Assembly: GCA_964017125.1 (NCBI GenBank)
Contig: OZ024902.1
Span: forward strand, 51,217,914-51,281,913
Direction of reading: 5' to 3'
Source of the DNA: Flabesymbios commensalis
Lineage: Eukaryota > Annelida > Polychaeta > Terebellida > Flabelligeridae
DNA: 64,000 nucleotides
The notes beneath the pieces were generated by a model, which did no database searches, was not told where the DNA came from, and was given only the letters and a program-made list of their open reading frames with translations. Positions 43,901 through 58,900 of the stretch are shown here, piece by piece (within the stretch, counting starts at the first letter, position 1; each line of letters opens with the position of its first letter). The translations under genes and the position numbers were made by a program.

Positions 43901-46900
43901 GGAGACCGAAAGTAATATAATATATATATCTTTAGCATTTAAAGTGTATTTATATATTATATAAATACATTTTAAATGCCAAGGCTATTTAGTTTTATTT
44001 TAATATAGGGAACAATGCTTGATATTTAAAATGTTGTATACTGAGCATTATAGGCGGGCGGCGTAGCGCCGTGGTTAAAGCTGCCTGCTTGGAAGTCGGA
44101 GATCTCTGGTTCGAACCCCACTCTGGCCTCCGAGATTTAAAGAAACAAAATGTTTTTCCCTGCTCACTTGTAATGATTCAATATTGTGGAGAGCCTCCGT
44201 GACCAAGAGGTAAAGTGCTCGGCCTCAGAGCGCCAGGGCTCGAATTTCGAAGTCTGTGTCTGGAAGGCAGTGTCATCTCATTTATCAGCCTATGTGCACA
44301 AAGGTGGCCTAAAACCCCATTCATTTTATTTCATATTGAGCATGAGCAATCCGAGTAGCCCTACAAATTATAATAAAAAACACAAGATAAATATATTATA
44401 TTTATTAAGTGACTAGAAGAACGAGGTGAGGTTAACATTTAATGGTATGCGCCGAAACACGGGACCGAAGGAAACAAACATTAGTGCATCGATACAAATC
44501 AACAGGACAGATGCAAATTTGGTGCTGATAAATGTTAAAACCATTCTACCAACTTTACTAAGCGTCGATCTGTACCCAATAGGTATAGGCCTACGTGTAC
44601 CTAGTGGCATATGAGAAAATTAAAATTATTGTAAAAACAAAAAATAACGGAAACTGACAGTGGAGTGGGCATATTCATCAAGGAGGGGGTATTATGTCCA
44701 TATAATTAATATTTCCTCACATGGTATTAGTGTGTATACACGTTATATATTTCCATATTGTCCAGACATAATGCAGGCAAAATTTTAATAATAGATGTGC
44801 ATCTGAAATATATGTCGATTTGCTTTGATTATACAAACGTAATATTTAATTGTCTGAAGATGACACCTGCTGCATTAAAATGTCAGCTAAATGCTGTATA
44901 ATTATGTAATCTAGAAACCACAGATTTTTTTAATCCACTCTCGTTGTCAATGGCCCATCCATAAGAGGATTGATGTGATCTTCTTAAAATGGCGTCTTGG
45001 AAATGCTATTTTTGTTTGAAAGTGCGATGACAAGGTGGATAATTGAATAAATCAATTGCTGCTGAGGATTTGATGGTGGCCAAGTTTTCACATGCATTCC
45101 TAACTTTGACCTTCCGAATTTCATTGGCCTATTAGAATATATATGTAACCATAAACAGTGCAACAAAATTATGTTAAATGATTCAATATATGTTATTAAG
45201 GATTTCATTATTCACCTAAGCTTGCTGATGTAGGTACATATCGTGGGCATTCTGCAGAATTTTGTATGGTTTAACTTTACCCCATCGTTTTAAATGTTGA
45301 AACAGCATTGCTACCCGTGATAGCAAAACCTGCTCAATCAACTTTAGAAGGTTTAACAGCTTACAGGAGAGCAAATGACCAGAACAGAACCTGCTCAAGT
45401 AAAATACACCAAGCGGTTAAAAGCTGCTCAACGTTGCTTGTGTTATTATCAGAACCTGTTCAATCAACTTAGCTGGTTTAATTATAAAACAAACATTTTG
45501 GTAATACAGAAGCAATTGAGTCCCTTTTGATTCTGAGGTGTATCCACTCTTTTTAACATATCTAATGTGTACGCATGATGATTCTAGAATTATTTTTCTC
45601 TGAGCTAAGATTTAGTTCAGATACTGGTATTGTTGAAATATCTGAGAACGACCACGTGGCTTCACCACCCTCTAGATGGCTAAATATGTTGTTTTTCAAC
45701 TTCTAAAGCATTGTTATTACAGTAAAACTTGAGTTTAGGCAGACTCATCAGTTGACGTTTATGTTCGTTATTGGACAACAAGAACTTTTTCAGTCTTCAG
45801 GTCTTCACTTTATCCCCTTTTATTTAAAAATCTTGGACCTCTTCTGAGACGTTCAGAAATTTTATCATTTCTGGTACTAGTCAGTGCTAAAAATGTACTT
45901 TATGAATGGATGGTAAAATTATATTAGCAACATTGCCCATTTTAGTTGGAAGATCTCTGATGTAAAATCATCGATAAAAGGTTATTTGCTATCGGTGGTA
46001 GGGCAAACGTGTCCGCGTTTGCAGTTTTTACTCCGGCGCATACCATTAAATGTTAACCCCACCTCGTTCTTCTAGTCACTTAATAAATATAAGATATTTA
46101 TCTTGTCTTTTTTATGTTAATCTGTAGGGATACTCGTATTGATGACAAAATGCTCAATATAAAATGAAATGAATGGGGTTTTAGGCCACCTTTGTGCACA
46201 TATAGGCTGCTAAATGAGATGACACTGCCCTCCAGACACAAACTTCGAAATTCGAGCCCTGGCGGTCTGAGGCCGAGCACGCTACCTCTCGGTCACGGAG
46301 GGCTCTCCACAATATTAAATCCTTACGAGTGAGCGGGGAAGAAACATTTTGAAACTCGGAGGCCAGAATGGGGTTCGAACCCGCGATCTCCGACTTTCCA
46401 AGCAGGCAGCTTTAACCACGGCGCCACGCCGCCCGCCTATAATGCTCAATATACAACATATTAAATCTCAAGCATTGTTCCTTATAATAAAATCAAACAA
46501 AATAGCCTTAGCATTTAAAGTGCATTTATATATATATATTACTGTTGTTCTCCATAAAGAATTAAACATCAATATGCGACTAACATAAAATATGTATACT
46601 AATCATAATAATAGCCAGATTATTTATAGTATTTTACAAACAAAAAATCTGCCCTAGCATTCAAACTGTATAAAACAATTAAATTTTACCTTGTTCTTCC
46701 AGTCAGTTATTAAATATAATATATTTATCCTGTGCTTATTATTATAATATCTATGGATATCTGGATAACGCCACATTGGTCAACATACACGTCTTAAGTA
46801 TTGTGCTTTATTATGCATTATCTTAGATTTATTAAAAAAAACACAGCCTTGGCATTCAAAGTGTCATTATACATATTATTCGGTTTTCCATCAAACATTC

Positions 46901-49900
46901 AATATTAAATATACACAGTATATATACACTTTAAGCAAAAAATTGGTCTTAGCATTCAAAGTGTCATTTTATATATATTTTCTTCATAAACATGAAAACA
47001 TAAACATCAATGTGAGATTAACACGAAATATTCATAATAAATATAATGATAAATATCCACAGCATGAGTTAACTTTTATATAGTAGCCTATTGGAGGCAC
47101 CCTGTTTGATTGGAGGCAGATATATCAGCACATTTGAATTTAACGCAAATAAAAGTTAGCGATAATGACGCGCGTATCTTAAATATGTAGCTATAAAAAA
47201 AATTGGCCCTAGATTTTTTAACTTTTTAACTTCCGGTCTCCTGGGGACATAATGGGGACACTTTTTGCAAATTAGCTTGCTTCTAAGTAGCTCGCAACAA
47301 AAATAACCGATTTCCAAACTTGACATATTTTATAATGTTTGTATTTTTTGGCGCCGGTATTGATAAAAGGATTGAAAAAAATAGTTAAAATGAAATCTGT
47401 GCAAAAATGTTTTTCAGTGACCTACATGTGTATATGGCCGAGGGCTATGAATAAAACAATAGTGAAAATAACTAAAACTGTTACTATTTTGAACAATTTT
47501 TTGGAATTGCTGTCAATTTTATTTTGGAGTCCTTCTAAAAAATGGTAAAATAGGCCCTAGGACTGGCTCCCGGCCTACCTAGGGCCCACGACCTCACCAG
47601 AGTACAATTGTGGCCAATGTGGCGAGTTTTGAAGCTGACATACGAATTTGTGAGTTAGTTTGCGAACGATTGACGACTAAAACGTCAAATTATTTTCTTT
47701 ATCCTAATTTTATCTGAAGCCGGTTTACAAGCCAATACAACCAACTAGGCCCTACATAAATATACCAGTGCCAAATGTGCTAACAATATATTAGATAATC
47801 GATTTGATAATATAACTTATAATGTATTGACAATCATTCAAAGAAACACTTATGGTACCACACATAATTAAACGTATTGTATTTTAAGACCTTTATTTAT
47901 AATCTATAATCAGTTACTAAACGTTATTCTTGTATTGTTTTGTCTTCAGACATTTGTAGGTTTGGTGATCAGCCGCGCTGTATATTTCCTTGTCGTTGTG
48001 GAGATGGTGACGCAAAGAAGTGTGATTCTTGGACAGGAGAGTGTGTCACGGGTAACTGTCAGAAACAGTGGTTACAGACTGACACGAACAAAAAAAAACA
48101 ATATGGCTGGTCACATACTGCTTGTCAGCAAGGTGAGACTTATGGTAACAAAAAGTCATGTTAACAACGATAGTTTGAAGCCTTCGCCTTGTTACATTTA
48201 GTACATTACTATTAACAAAGGGTTAAACTTGCCACTGCATCATGACATCATCCTCAACATAGACAAGGATAATGTTACAGCCCTGACATTACTTGACTTG
48301 TCGGCTGCTTTCGACAGCATGCTTATTGGTATCATTGCTTTTTTTTATCTAATATACCAAATAACTCGGCGTTTTAATATCTGATTTTAACCTACACTAC
48401 ATCATTATGTTTATGCCGATGATACTCAAATACACATTTCTTATTACTTTCAAATACTTTACATAAATGCCCTAAGAGAAATTCCAGCGGTGTTTAGGGG
48501 GAGACGGAGTGTTTAAAATAATAGTAAAATAGTGCCCATATTTAGCTTTTACCGATTCATTTGATTACCTCTGTTATGAGTCTACGGTCATTATAATTAT
48601 TTTCACACTTACAGTGCCGGGATCGACTTTAGACGTCAGAATCTGACTTCTACAGACGTTAGCTTCTGACGACTAAAGTTGATCCCCGCGCTGTAAGGGT
48701 TACTGATCTGTTTTTAAATGATTGACAAGTAGGATACACTGGCAGATTCTCATTTCAATATATTTTACAGTGTGTAGGTGCACATCTCAAATATAACACC
48801 AAATACCATGTACAATAAGAAGGTCAACTTGTGGATTTCACCATACAAATGTGTATAATACCAAATATTAAAGGTCCCCACATTGCTAATATCATTTTTT
48901 AACATGTAAGCTAGAATATAAGTGTCACTCATTACCAATAGGTAGCAGCTCCTAAAACGTGATTTTGGTGCTTAATAAAGATTATAGAGCACTTTATTTA
49001 TACACAGTGTAAACAAACTTTTATCATAAAACATCACAGGTCCAGCCCATACGTTTAATCTGACATCCAATAGAATGAGCATACATCATACTAATCAGAG
49101 GGGGGCGGGGGCCCTAGGGTAGTGGTTCGCACCGCTGCCTTTCACGCCAGAGCTCGGGGTTCGGTTCCCGGTCTCGGCGGTTTGAAAGAAACAAAAATGT
49201 TTCTTCCCCATCCACGTGTGAAAGTTAGTATTGTGGGGAGCCTCCGTGACCGAGAGGTAGCGTGCTCGGCCTCAGACCGCCATGGCTCGAAGTTCGAATC
49301 CTGTGTCTGGAGGACAGTGTCATCTCAATCATCTCACCATCCTCAGGAGGTTCTCCTGGCACAGTTTAGCCTATATGTGCACAAAGGTGGCCTAAAGCCC
49401 GATTCATTTCATTTCATTTACTAATCAGAGGCTCCAGGACATTTCGCACCATAGACGTTTTGCCTCCCAAGACGTTTCGCACCCATCTTCAAGACGTTTC
49501 GCTCCAGTCGCCGTGACGACTTGTCCCAGTTTAAGACGTTTCGCCCCCCTGTGAGACGTTTCGCACCCACAGAAGACGTTTCGCCCCCAATGTGAGACGT
49601 TTCGCCCCTTATGTGAGACGTTTCGCCCCCTATTGAGACGTTTCGCCCCCTATTGAGATGTTTCGCCCCCTAGGGAAGACGTTTCGCCACCTGGAAAAGA
49701 CGTTTCGCCCCATTTCTAAATTAAGACATTTCGAACCCTTATGTGAGACGTTTCGCCCCCATTCTTATAGCGGCCAAGAAAACATTTCCACATACCACAA
49801 AACATATTATTTAGACCATCGACATCATCACAATTAATTGCAGACTATTATTATTTTTACTAATAAATAGTAGTATTTCTATCTATGAAACTTGCGTTTA

Positions 49901-52900
49901 TATTTAGGCCTACCGTATTCTGTTTTGTAAAATTGATGTTGTATAACATACAGAGTCATATAAATATATACGTTCATAGAGTAGAGTAAGAATTGCATAC
50001 TTGCATTAGGCTGCATGTACCAGGAGAACGAATCTAAATGGTCGGGAGGGGGGGGGGGTTATTAGGCTGATCCTGTTCATTGCAATTAACACGGAGTGAT
50101 CTACATCAGGCGTGACGACCCTATATTGTTGTGCTGTATTACGAATAATTATTGTTTCTCTATCCAAGTAGGCCTAGATATTTTCGTTCGTTTTAACCGA
50201 GACGTTGAACCAATGTGGGCATGTAATCTTCACTAATATTATGCAGATTTTAAGAGTAGGGTGCAGAACGTCTTTCGTAAATATAAAGAGAGGGCGAAAC
50301 TTCTTTCCGAATAATACATGGGACGGCAATCTTATGCTGTTTTATAATTAGGGTGCGAAACGTCTTTCTTAAAAATAAATATCATGCTGATTGATGAATA
50401 GCGGGCGAAACATCTTTCCTAATTATGAAAAGAGTGCGAAACGTCTTTCCAAATTATAACTATAGGGGGCAAAACGTCTTCTGATTAGGGGGCGAAACGT
50501 CTTACCAAAATATGCAGAAGGGGCGAAACGTCTTTCCTAATAATGAAATGGGTGCGAAACGTCTTTCCTAAATATGACTAGGGGGCGAAACGTCTTTCTG
50601 AAATATGGTTTGGGTGCGAAACGTCTTTCTGAAATATGGTTTGGATGCGAAACGTCTTTCTAAAATATGGTTTGGGTGCGAAACGTCTTCCTGAACTATG
50701 AAAACGGGGGCGAAACGTCTTTCCTATTTATGGGGTAGGGGCGAAACGTCTTTCTTAAGTATGAGTTGGGGGCGAAACGTCTCACTAATAAATGGTGCAA
50801 ACTGACCATGGGGTGAAAAGTCTGTGTACCCTAATCAGAGCTGTATGATCAATTCGCTAAGTTTATTATAAATAAATGATATTAGCTTGTACTGCTCCAA
50901 TATATGTACCTTTTACATATGTAAATATTAAATAAATGACTTAATCGATCTGAATGGAAAGGCATGATTTAACAATGCGATACATTATCAAAGCTGTGGA
51001 CAGACATGTGGGCGCGACAGAACATTTCATTTCTGCTGTAGTCTACTGTAAATACTGTTCCTTTGAACGCATACAAGCATACTATATTTTCTTGCTTAGA
51101 TGAGCTTTTGAGAATATTCTGCACTAAAATATCAACAGAATGACAAACACAGAAGTATCAGATACTAATAGTAGTTAGGTTATATTGAGAACTGTCTTGA
51201 AGTGTCAAGTTAATTGAAATGAACAATGTTTTCTTTTTGTAAAAATCGCAAAAAATCACAGGGATGAATATAATGGGTTGATACCAGTTTACAAATTACC
51301 AATGTCTGTGTGATTGGTGAATACGGTGTAGTTATTGTTCACACATGCAGGCACCCTGATCACTGTGACGTTTTAAACACTCCAGATTCTAAGTAGTTTT
51401 AATTGTAATATATAGCTTGGCCTATTTTCTACAGAATATAGGCCTAATCATTTTTACACTGTCCCATATATGAGAAACTAAAATCAACCTTACATTGTGA
51501 GAATATTTTTTTATCGAGATATCATGGGAAAACGTATTATCAGTACATCAAATTATTATTGAAAATGATGTGTACATGGGAGCTGGTCTCTAAATGTTAC
51601 TATAAATGAACGTTTGTGTAAACATAATGTGACAAAATCTGTGACGTTCATCACAGAAACGCCTATATGTACAAAATTGTTATGCACATTTAGCGAGAAA
51701 TAGAAATATGTCATATAAAAAATTGCGTTTAAGCATGTTTAAAACTAAAAAAAATCCAATTTAGACTGTTTTATTATGTAAAGTAACACGAATAGAACAT
51801 ATATTTTTTTCAATGTGGGTACCTTTAATATATGTAAGACCATGTACAATAAGATGATCGACTCTCCCGAAAACGTGAAATCGCTCTCAGTGCTGTCCCC
51901 CGGTGTTGGGGGTTGGGACTAATGCCATTCTCCTCTTTCAAATATGATGTAAGCATATTCATTGTTTGCAAACAACAGGTGAGGCCCAGCTAAGACGAGA
52001 CGTTGACCCAATTATAGGGTAATACTGGTCCAACGTTTGTAATGCTGGCCCAGCATTACACCAATCATTGGTTCATTGTCTCGCATTTATTGGCAGGTGA
52101 CTATGTTAGCAAGGGTAGATAAGGGCAAATAAAAACAAGATAAGGTCATATGAAAACATAATATTACTATATATAGTCTAATGACACAGCTCATTTGTCA
52201 TCTTTATAATTCGGAATATATAGCCTACCTGAACATAAATCTTTTGCTGATATAAAGCATGTTACTATTACTGCTGATTCACCTGATCTGAGCGATTCTG
52301 TCACATAATTAGCTTATTCAATGCTGAAATTATTCACGCCACAAATGTGTATTTCCAATGAGGAGGAGAATATTCTTGTATATAACAGTGTATATATTTG
52401 TCACGAAGTGTCGCGATCTGTATGTGTTGAATGCAAATAATTTTGTTGCCAATTATAAATTGCATACATTCCTGCCTAAGAAACAATATTTAAATATTCA
52501 GGGTGTGGGGCTTTTGTCCCACATCAAAATTTAATACAATAAATTGGTTCAATTAATTTTTCGTTTAATAACCGATAATCAACATTTTTTATTGTAGTTA
52601 ATTTTCGGAAATATATCTGAACAGATTCTACATAGGAAATAAAAGAGATCAAATTATTACATTCATCAAAGACAAACTTCCTAGATCACATGCAAGTTGT
52701 GAATGTTTCACATTGATATTACATATTTATGTCACCATTCTGCTAAACCATGCACTGCGGGGAAAAATAAACACATTATCATTATTAATGGAAGAAGAAA
52801 GATAAAATTATTGAAATTCAACCTTGAATAAATTGTCTTACAAACAAATGAACCTGTCTTGTTTTCAAGATATCAGTATACTGTTAACGCTCCAGCCCTC

Positions 52901-55900
52901 AGTGACATTGGTGGCAGTGGTCCAAGAGAGAAGGCTTACATATAAATTATCACTTGTTTTATATGATGACACACTTGCCAAAGCGTAGTTCCAGCTTCCG
53001 TTAAAAGGCGACACCACTGCCTAATTAATTACACGCATTTGTATGGTGAAATCCGCAAGTCGATCATCTTATTGTACATGGTCTTTGGTAATACATTATG
53101 CAGTAGTACATTTTAACAGTAGCTGGAACTACTCTTTTGCAAGTGTATCATCATATAAAGCAAGTGATAATTTCACAACTTTAGCCTCTAAATTAGAAAT
53201 AATGCTTTTCTAGGTTTGACAGTTATGACAATATCTCTACAATGTTTATTTTTGGAACCAAAATAACTGCTGATATAGCAGCTAAGACACCCTTTATTAA
53301 GATAAAATTTTAAAGATTAAATTGTCTTCAGAAGAGCTGTGTACACACATAACTTGACAGACGTGTCTTTGATTCCAACTTTCATTATTTATTTAAAATC
53401 TATGTAGAGCACATGAACATTATTATAAAATCATAATGCCACTGTTCTCTTTTATGACTCCTATGTAGCGTCTGTTCAGGTATATTTCCGAAAATTATTT
53501 CAATTGAACCAATTAATTGTATTAAGTTTTGACATGGAACAGAAGCCCCACACCCTGCATATTCAAATATTGCTTCTTAGACAGAAGGCTATGCAATTTA
53601 TTATTGGCATCAAAATTATTTTACATTCATCGCATACAGATTGCGACACCTTGCGACAAATATATCCTCTGATACATACAAGAATATTCTCCTATTCAAT
53701 GGATATACACATTTGTGGCGTGGATGATTTCAGCATTTAAGCTAATTATGTCACAGAATTGCTCAGATCAGGTTAATCAGCAGTAACAGTAACGTGCTTC
53801 ATATCAGCAAAAGATTTATCTTCAGGTATATTCCGAATGATAAACATGGCAAATAATCTGTGTCATTAGACCATATCAGTGTTATGTTTTCTTTGCCCTT
53901 ATCTTTGTTTTCTTTGTCCGTATCTACTCTAGCACACATCGTCACCTGCCAGCAAATACGAGGCGATGAACCAATGATGGGGTAATGCTGGACTAGCATT
54001 ATAAACGTTTGACCAGCATTACTTAACAGCTCAACGTCTCGTGTTAACTGGTACCTGTTGTTTGTAAACAATGAATATGCATACTTGCTTATACGGGCGC
54101 ATCAACCACTGACGTACCAAAGGGAAGAAGACATCATTAAAAAGTATTGAATGCTAAGCACCAATTTTTTGGATAAAAATGGAAAAAAACCTCAGTCGAT
54201 ACTTTTTTTCTGATTTGTATGATGTAAAATATGTATTGTTTTTAATAGGATAAATGGCATGATTACTCATTGTAGTCTGGGAGCCAAGTCCCGTAACGTG
54301 TCACTTCGCTTGATCCAAAAAGTGGTAAAGGTCTGAGTTGTTATTATGACAGGAAAATATCCCTAGGACATCATTAGCGTGGGTGTAGAACTTTACTGTG
54401 GCAGCAAAGTCCGTGAAATGAGGGATGTTCAAGGGTACCCTCGAGCCTAAATACTGCATTTTTTAAAACACCATGTAATTCAAAACTCAAAGGTTTTAAA
54501 CTATCTTCACATCATTGTAAATCCTATTTCTCTTTTACTACATACATACTGATATATTACTAAAGTTTTGAAATATTTCAGAAAAATTTAACCCTCCTTT
54601 TACGCGCTGAAAGTCAATATTCCAAATTAAAAATAGCTTTGTTCTGTGGATGCAACTTTTCCGTTTCCTATAAATTTGCATGGTTATGAGCATGCAAAGG
54701 TATGCTTACCTCATTTAGTCCATCACTCATCTGGTACCACTATGTCCCATTTGACAACCCATAAGTTGTTGCATGAAGGACTTATGAGGTCAAAGGTCCG
54801 GATGTGGTACTTTCACTAGTTACATTTTGTCGACCCATTGTAATAATAATTTTTTTTTATTTTCATAGACACAAACAATTTTAATACCACTCTTGCCAGA
54901 TTTTGTCATTAAATACATTTCGGACGAAACATAGGTGAAGTTATGATACTTTTCAGAAAACGTGAGCTCACCCTTAGAGCGCTGAAAGTCAATAACAAAA
55001 ATAGTTCCTAGAATATAACTCTTTCGTTTGCTCTGCATGTGTATGACTATGAGCATGCTCATGTCTGTTGTCTTCATTTTGTATATCTGTCAGCTGGTTC
55101 CATTATATCAAGTTAGAAAAACATTATCTTGTTACATTTTGACGACCCTATATGACAACAAAATCCTCATTTGTACAGTTATGAACAGTTTTATTACCAC
55201 TCTTCCCATATTTTGTCATTGAATACATTCAGGACGAAACACAAAGAACATAACACAGCTAGAGCACTGGTCGAACGTGTTTTAAAGACATTATTCACCA
55301 CCAGGTGGCATACAAATCTGCCTTACGTCACAGTCAGTGATGTGTTGTGGATTGTGTGGGATCACATGCTGATATACTTAGATTGTTAGCAATATTTCAG
55401 TTATTAAAAGGGGTGTCAATGGTAGAAGAAGAAAATAAATGTATTTGACCAAAACATAATTAATTACAAATAAAGTGAAAAGTACAAATAACAGTCAGGA
55501 GACCATAGTTAAGACAAAAAATGCCGCCACCACTATGGCCATCTTTCACACAAGAAAATAATAATTTCAAGATATTCAAGTTGCAAAAGGGTCAATGATT
55601 ATAAAGAAAACGATATTGTACCAGTGATTACATAATAAATATCTACAAGCATGCAAAGATGTAGATGGATTTATACAAATATATATTTCAAATATATAGC
55701 AAAATGCTAATGAGACGGTCGTCCCAACAAAAATGTAAACTAGCTTGTCATGATATAATAATAATAATATAATAATATTATGTCAATACAGCTTGTGCAG
55801 AGCAAAAAAGGCAGCAACTGCACACTTGTAAAGTAAGTGGATGCTGCCCTTCGGCTCAACAAGGAAGAATAAAACAAAACATTTTACTCAGCAGAACATA

Positions 55901-58900
55901 GGTCTGTTCCACTGATAGTTGAACAAGGAATCTATATTCCTTGGTTAGAATGGGCATTGCGAAGCTCATTGAGGCCCATACATATGGTGACGTGCTTCCA
56001 ATGGTCAAAAGCTGGGTAATATGGGTAATATGCCTGCAAAGGAAAGACGGGGTCTACAGTTTTTTATGACATATCCAAAACAACCACTTTGTCATGGTCA
56101 TATTACTTCATTCTTATCTGTGTCTTGGAATACTAAATGATAAATACATAATAATAGATAATAAATAATTATCTACAGCGCACAAAACCGAAAAATTGCT
56201 AATTTAAAATGTTAATTTTTTTGTTACTTTAAAAATAAATATATAATCATACTAGAATAGTACATGATAAAATTTGATGAAACTAATGAGAGATTTATAT
56301 TGTTGGTATTATATGTACTTGCAAGCTTATAGAAAATATATGTTACTATGTTCACATGATGGCGAACACCAGTGAGAAGTCAGTTACATTCTAAAAGTCT
56401 TTCCCCACCATCAGCAAACATATTGAGAAAAACGTCTGTAAAAAATAATGTCTGATGCCAAGAGGCATAATGCAGATATTAGTAGTAGTACTTATGTCGC
56501 TGGCTGAGTGGTATGCTACACTGACGGCCCACATTTATTTCACTTTAAATCACTGGGCTTATTAGCAGTGTCTCTGGATAACGGCAATGCTGGTATTGTA
56601 AGGTGTCAATTATCCAAGTGAATAGAACAAGACGTTCTGTAAATATGATTCAGCATAAAAGACTTGCATTTAGGAGACCAACATTTATTGAACCATTGCT
56701 ATATATATCTATTAGGCTATATGCTTCTGGAATATATGCTGCAATTTATTTTAGTTATGACATGACATATTCAGGAACTGGCACTATGCTGCACTTAGCA
56801 GAACTAGTTTAACCCTTGATACATCCTCCCCCACAAATGCTACTTGATGCCACCTCAGATAATAATCCAGATAGCCGATGTACCAAATGAAGTCAACCGA
56901 CATTAGCATAATCATTATCATACAAATGTACAGGAAACGGCAAAATTACATTGTACGAGCTGTGTTAATTGTTTTTTTTTAATATTGACTTCCAGCGCTC
57001 TAAGGGTGGATTTAGGTTTTGTGAAAAAAATTGAAACTCTAATAATTTGTCATTTTATCTTTAATAAAAGAGAAATATGCACGATGGTGATTTAAAAATT
57101 GTTTATAGCAATTGTGGTTTGGGCTTTTAATAACCTGGGGTTAAAAAATGTCTCTGGGGCTCGAGGGTACCCTTGAACATCCCTCATTTTAAAAACTATG
57201 CTGCCACGATCAACTTCTACATCCACTCTATTAATGTTCCAGAAATATTTTCCTGTCATATGCACATATCAGACCTTTACCACTTTTCGGTCAAGCGAAC
57301 TAAAAAATTAGCAGCTGTTTGAAATCTGGCTCCCAGAATATTGTAATATGGTAAAATCCTAATTGATAGAGTAGAAAAACATTAGTTCCAACCCCCAACA
57401 CCGGGGCAGACCACTGAGAGCGATTTCACGTTTTTGGGTGAGTCGACCATCTTATTGTACATGGTCTTTGATAACACTGTTTTAAAATGTTTATTTTCAA
57501 AACGTAAATGTATTTTTAATTCATTTGAAGCTTACAATTGCGTCAACAAAGCGAGAAAATAGATGAGAATATCCTCCAGTAATGCAACAGTTGAGGTGTT
57601 AAAAACCAGATGATTGTTGTAGGTAATATTGCTGTTCTACCTTCAACATCAGTGAGTCACTCCCGCACAGCTATTCCTAACAAAGACCGATCGGACCAGT
57701 TTGCTGCCATAAATGCTGTGGACAACATATCAACTCCTAAGCCTGGCGATGGATTATGTGCTATGTCCATGCCACAGGAAGGAGAGGCCGTAATTTGGTG
57801 GATGGCTTATCTGGGGGAATTACACTGGGTTGAGAGCATCGTCATCTACGGAACTGATGGGACATTTTGTGAGTATCCCTCCCTCCCTCAACACACATTT
57901 ATTAACCATACTTATCAAAGCCTTCGTAACATTTCAATCATGTTTTTCATCAGAAAATGTATCCATATTATTATCCATTACAGTAGTCAAATATCCGTAT
58001 ACAATCACATTTTATTTTGAAATATCCGCCTATTATCACATTACCTACAGTATTAGATTATATGCTATTAAATTCAAAAATATATTATTATTCAAATAAA
58101 ATATATATTTTAAACATATACAAGTAAACATATACATGTATATTATGTTGTCACATTACATATGCAGATAATGCTTTGTAGGGATAGAAAAAAGTGAAAC
58201 ATTAACGCTGGGAGGAAGTAATTCATCCCAAGATGTATCATCTCATCAAACTTGGAAAACATGGAATGATGGTTTTGATACCGAAGCAAGCATTCCATTA
58301 GGTACCGTGTCCAGGTATATAAGTCTAAAGAAAGCGGCGATCGGAAATTGTGGAGATATGGATACGAAGGCTTGTATGAAGAAAGAGCATGGTTACTTCT
58401 TGATTGCTTGTGAGGTGGTCATTTCCGGACATCCCTTTGTAGGTGAGTGTCGTTTTGCATTATTCCATAAATGCTGACTCTGTAAAAAGGGATACGCGAT
58501 GGACTATGACACACCATTCGAAAAGCTGTGTTCCGAATTCTAGTTGCAAAACCGATTGATTACACAATGAAATATGAACAAAAACAGAAGCCATCAGAAA
58601 AAAAGGTCCGCTGGCTCTACATTGTTTTTTATCTGATGTTCTCGTGCTAATCACTAACGTAATCATGGCAATGGTTGAGACAAATACAATTATTAGTCAC
58701 GAGCAGTGCATAATAATCGACATCGGTTTGAGCCTCGCCATGGGCGGGGGCCCTAGGGTAGTGGTTAGCACCGCTGCCTTTCACGTCAGAGTTCGGGGTT
58801 CGTTTCCCGGTCTCGGCGGTTTGAAAAAAAACAAAAATGTTTCTTCCCCATCCACTCCTATAACTCAGTAGGGTGCTCGGCCTCAGACATCCAGGGAGTG

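Larger units (their letters stand above)
42894..47563. repeat. 4.7-kb inverted duplication in intron 1 of gene B
   Basis: Same structure as 5178-9850: left arm 42894-44454, right arm 46030-47563. About 60 bases just left of it in gene A (5118-5177) are missing here. Confidence 0.85.

Noticed and set aside
49437-50830. Regularly repeated short word, CRISPR-like at first sight
   Set aside because: The word is degenerate, spacing varies, the array mirrors itself in the second half, and the setting is an animal intron.
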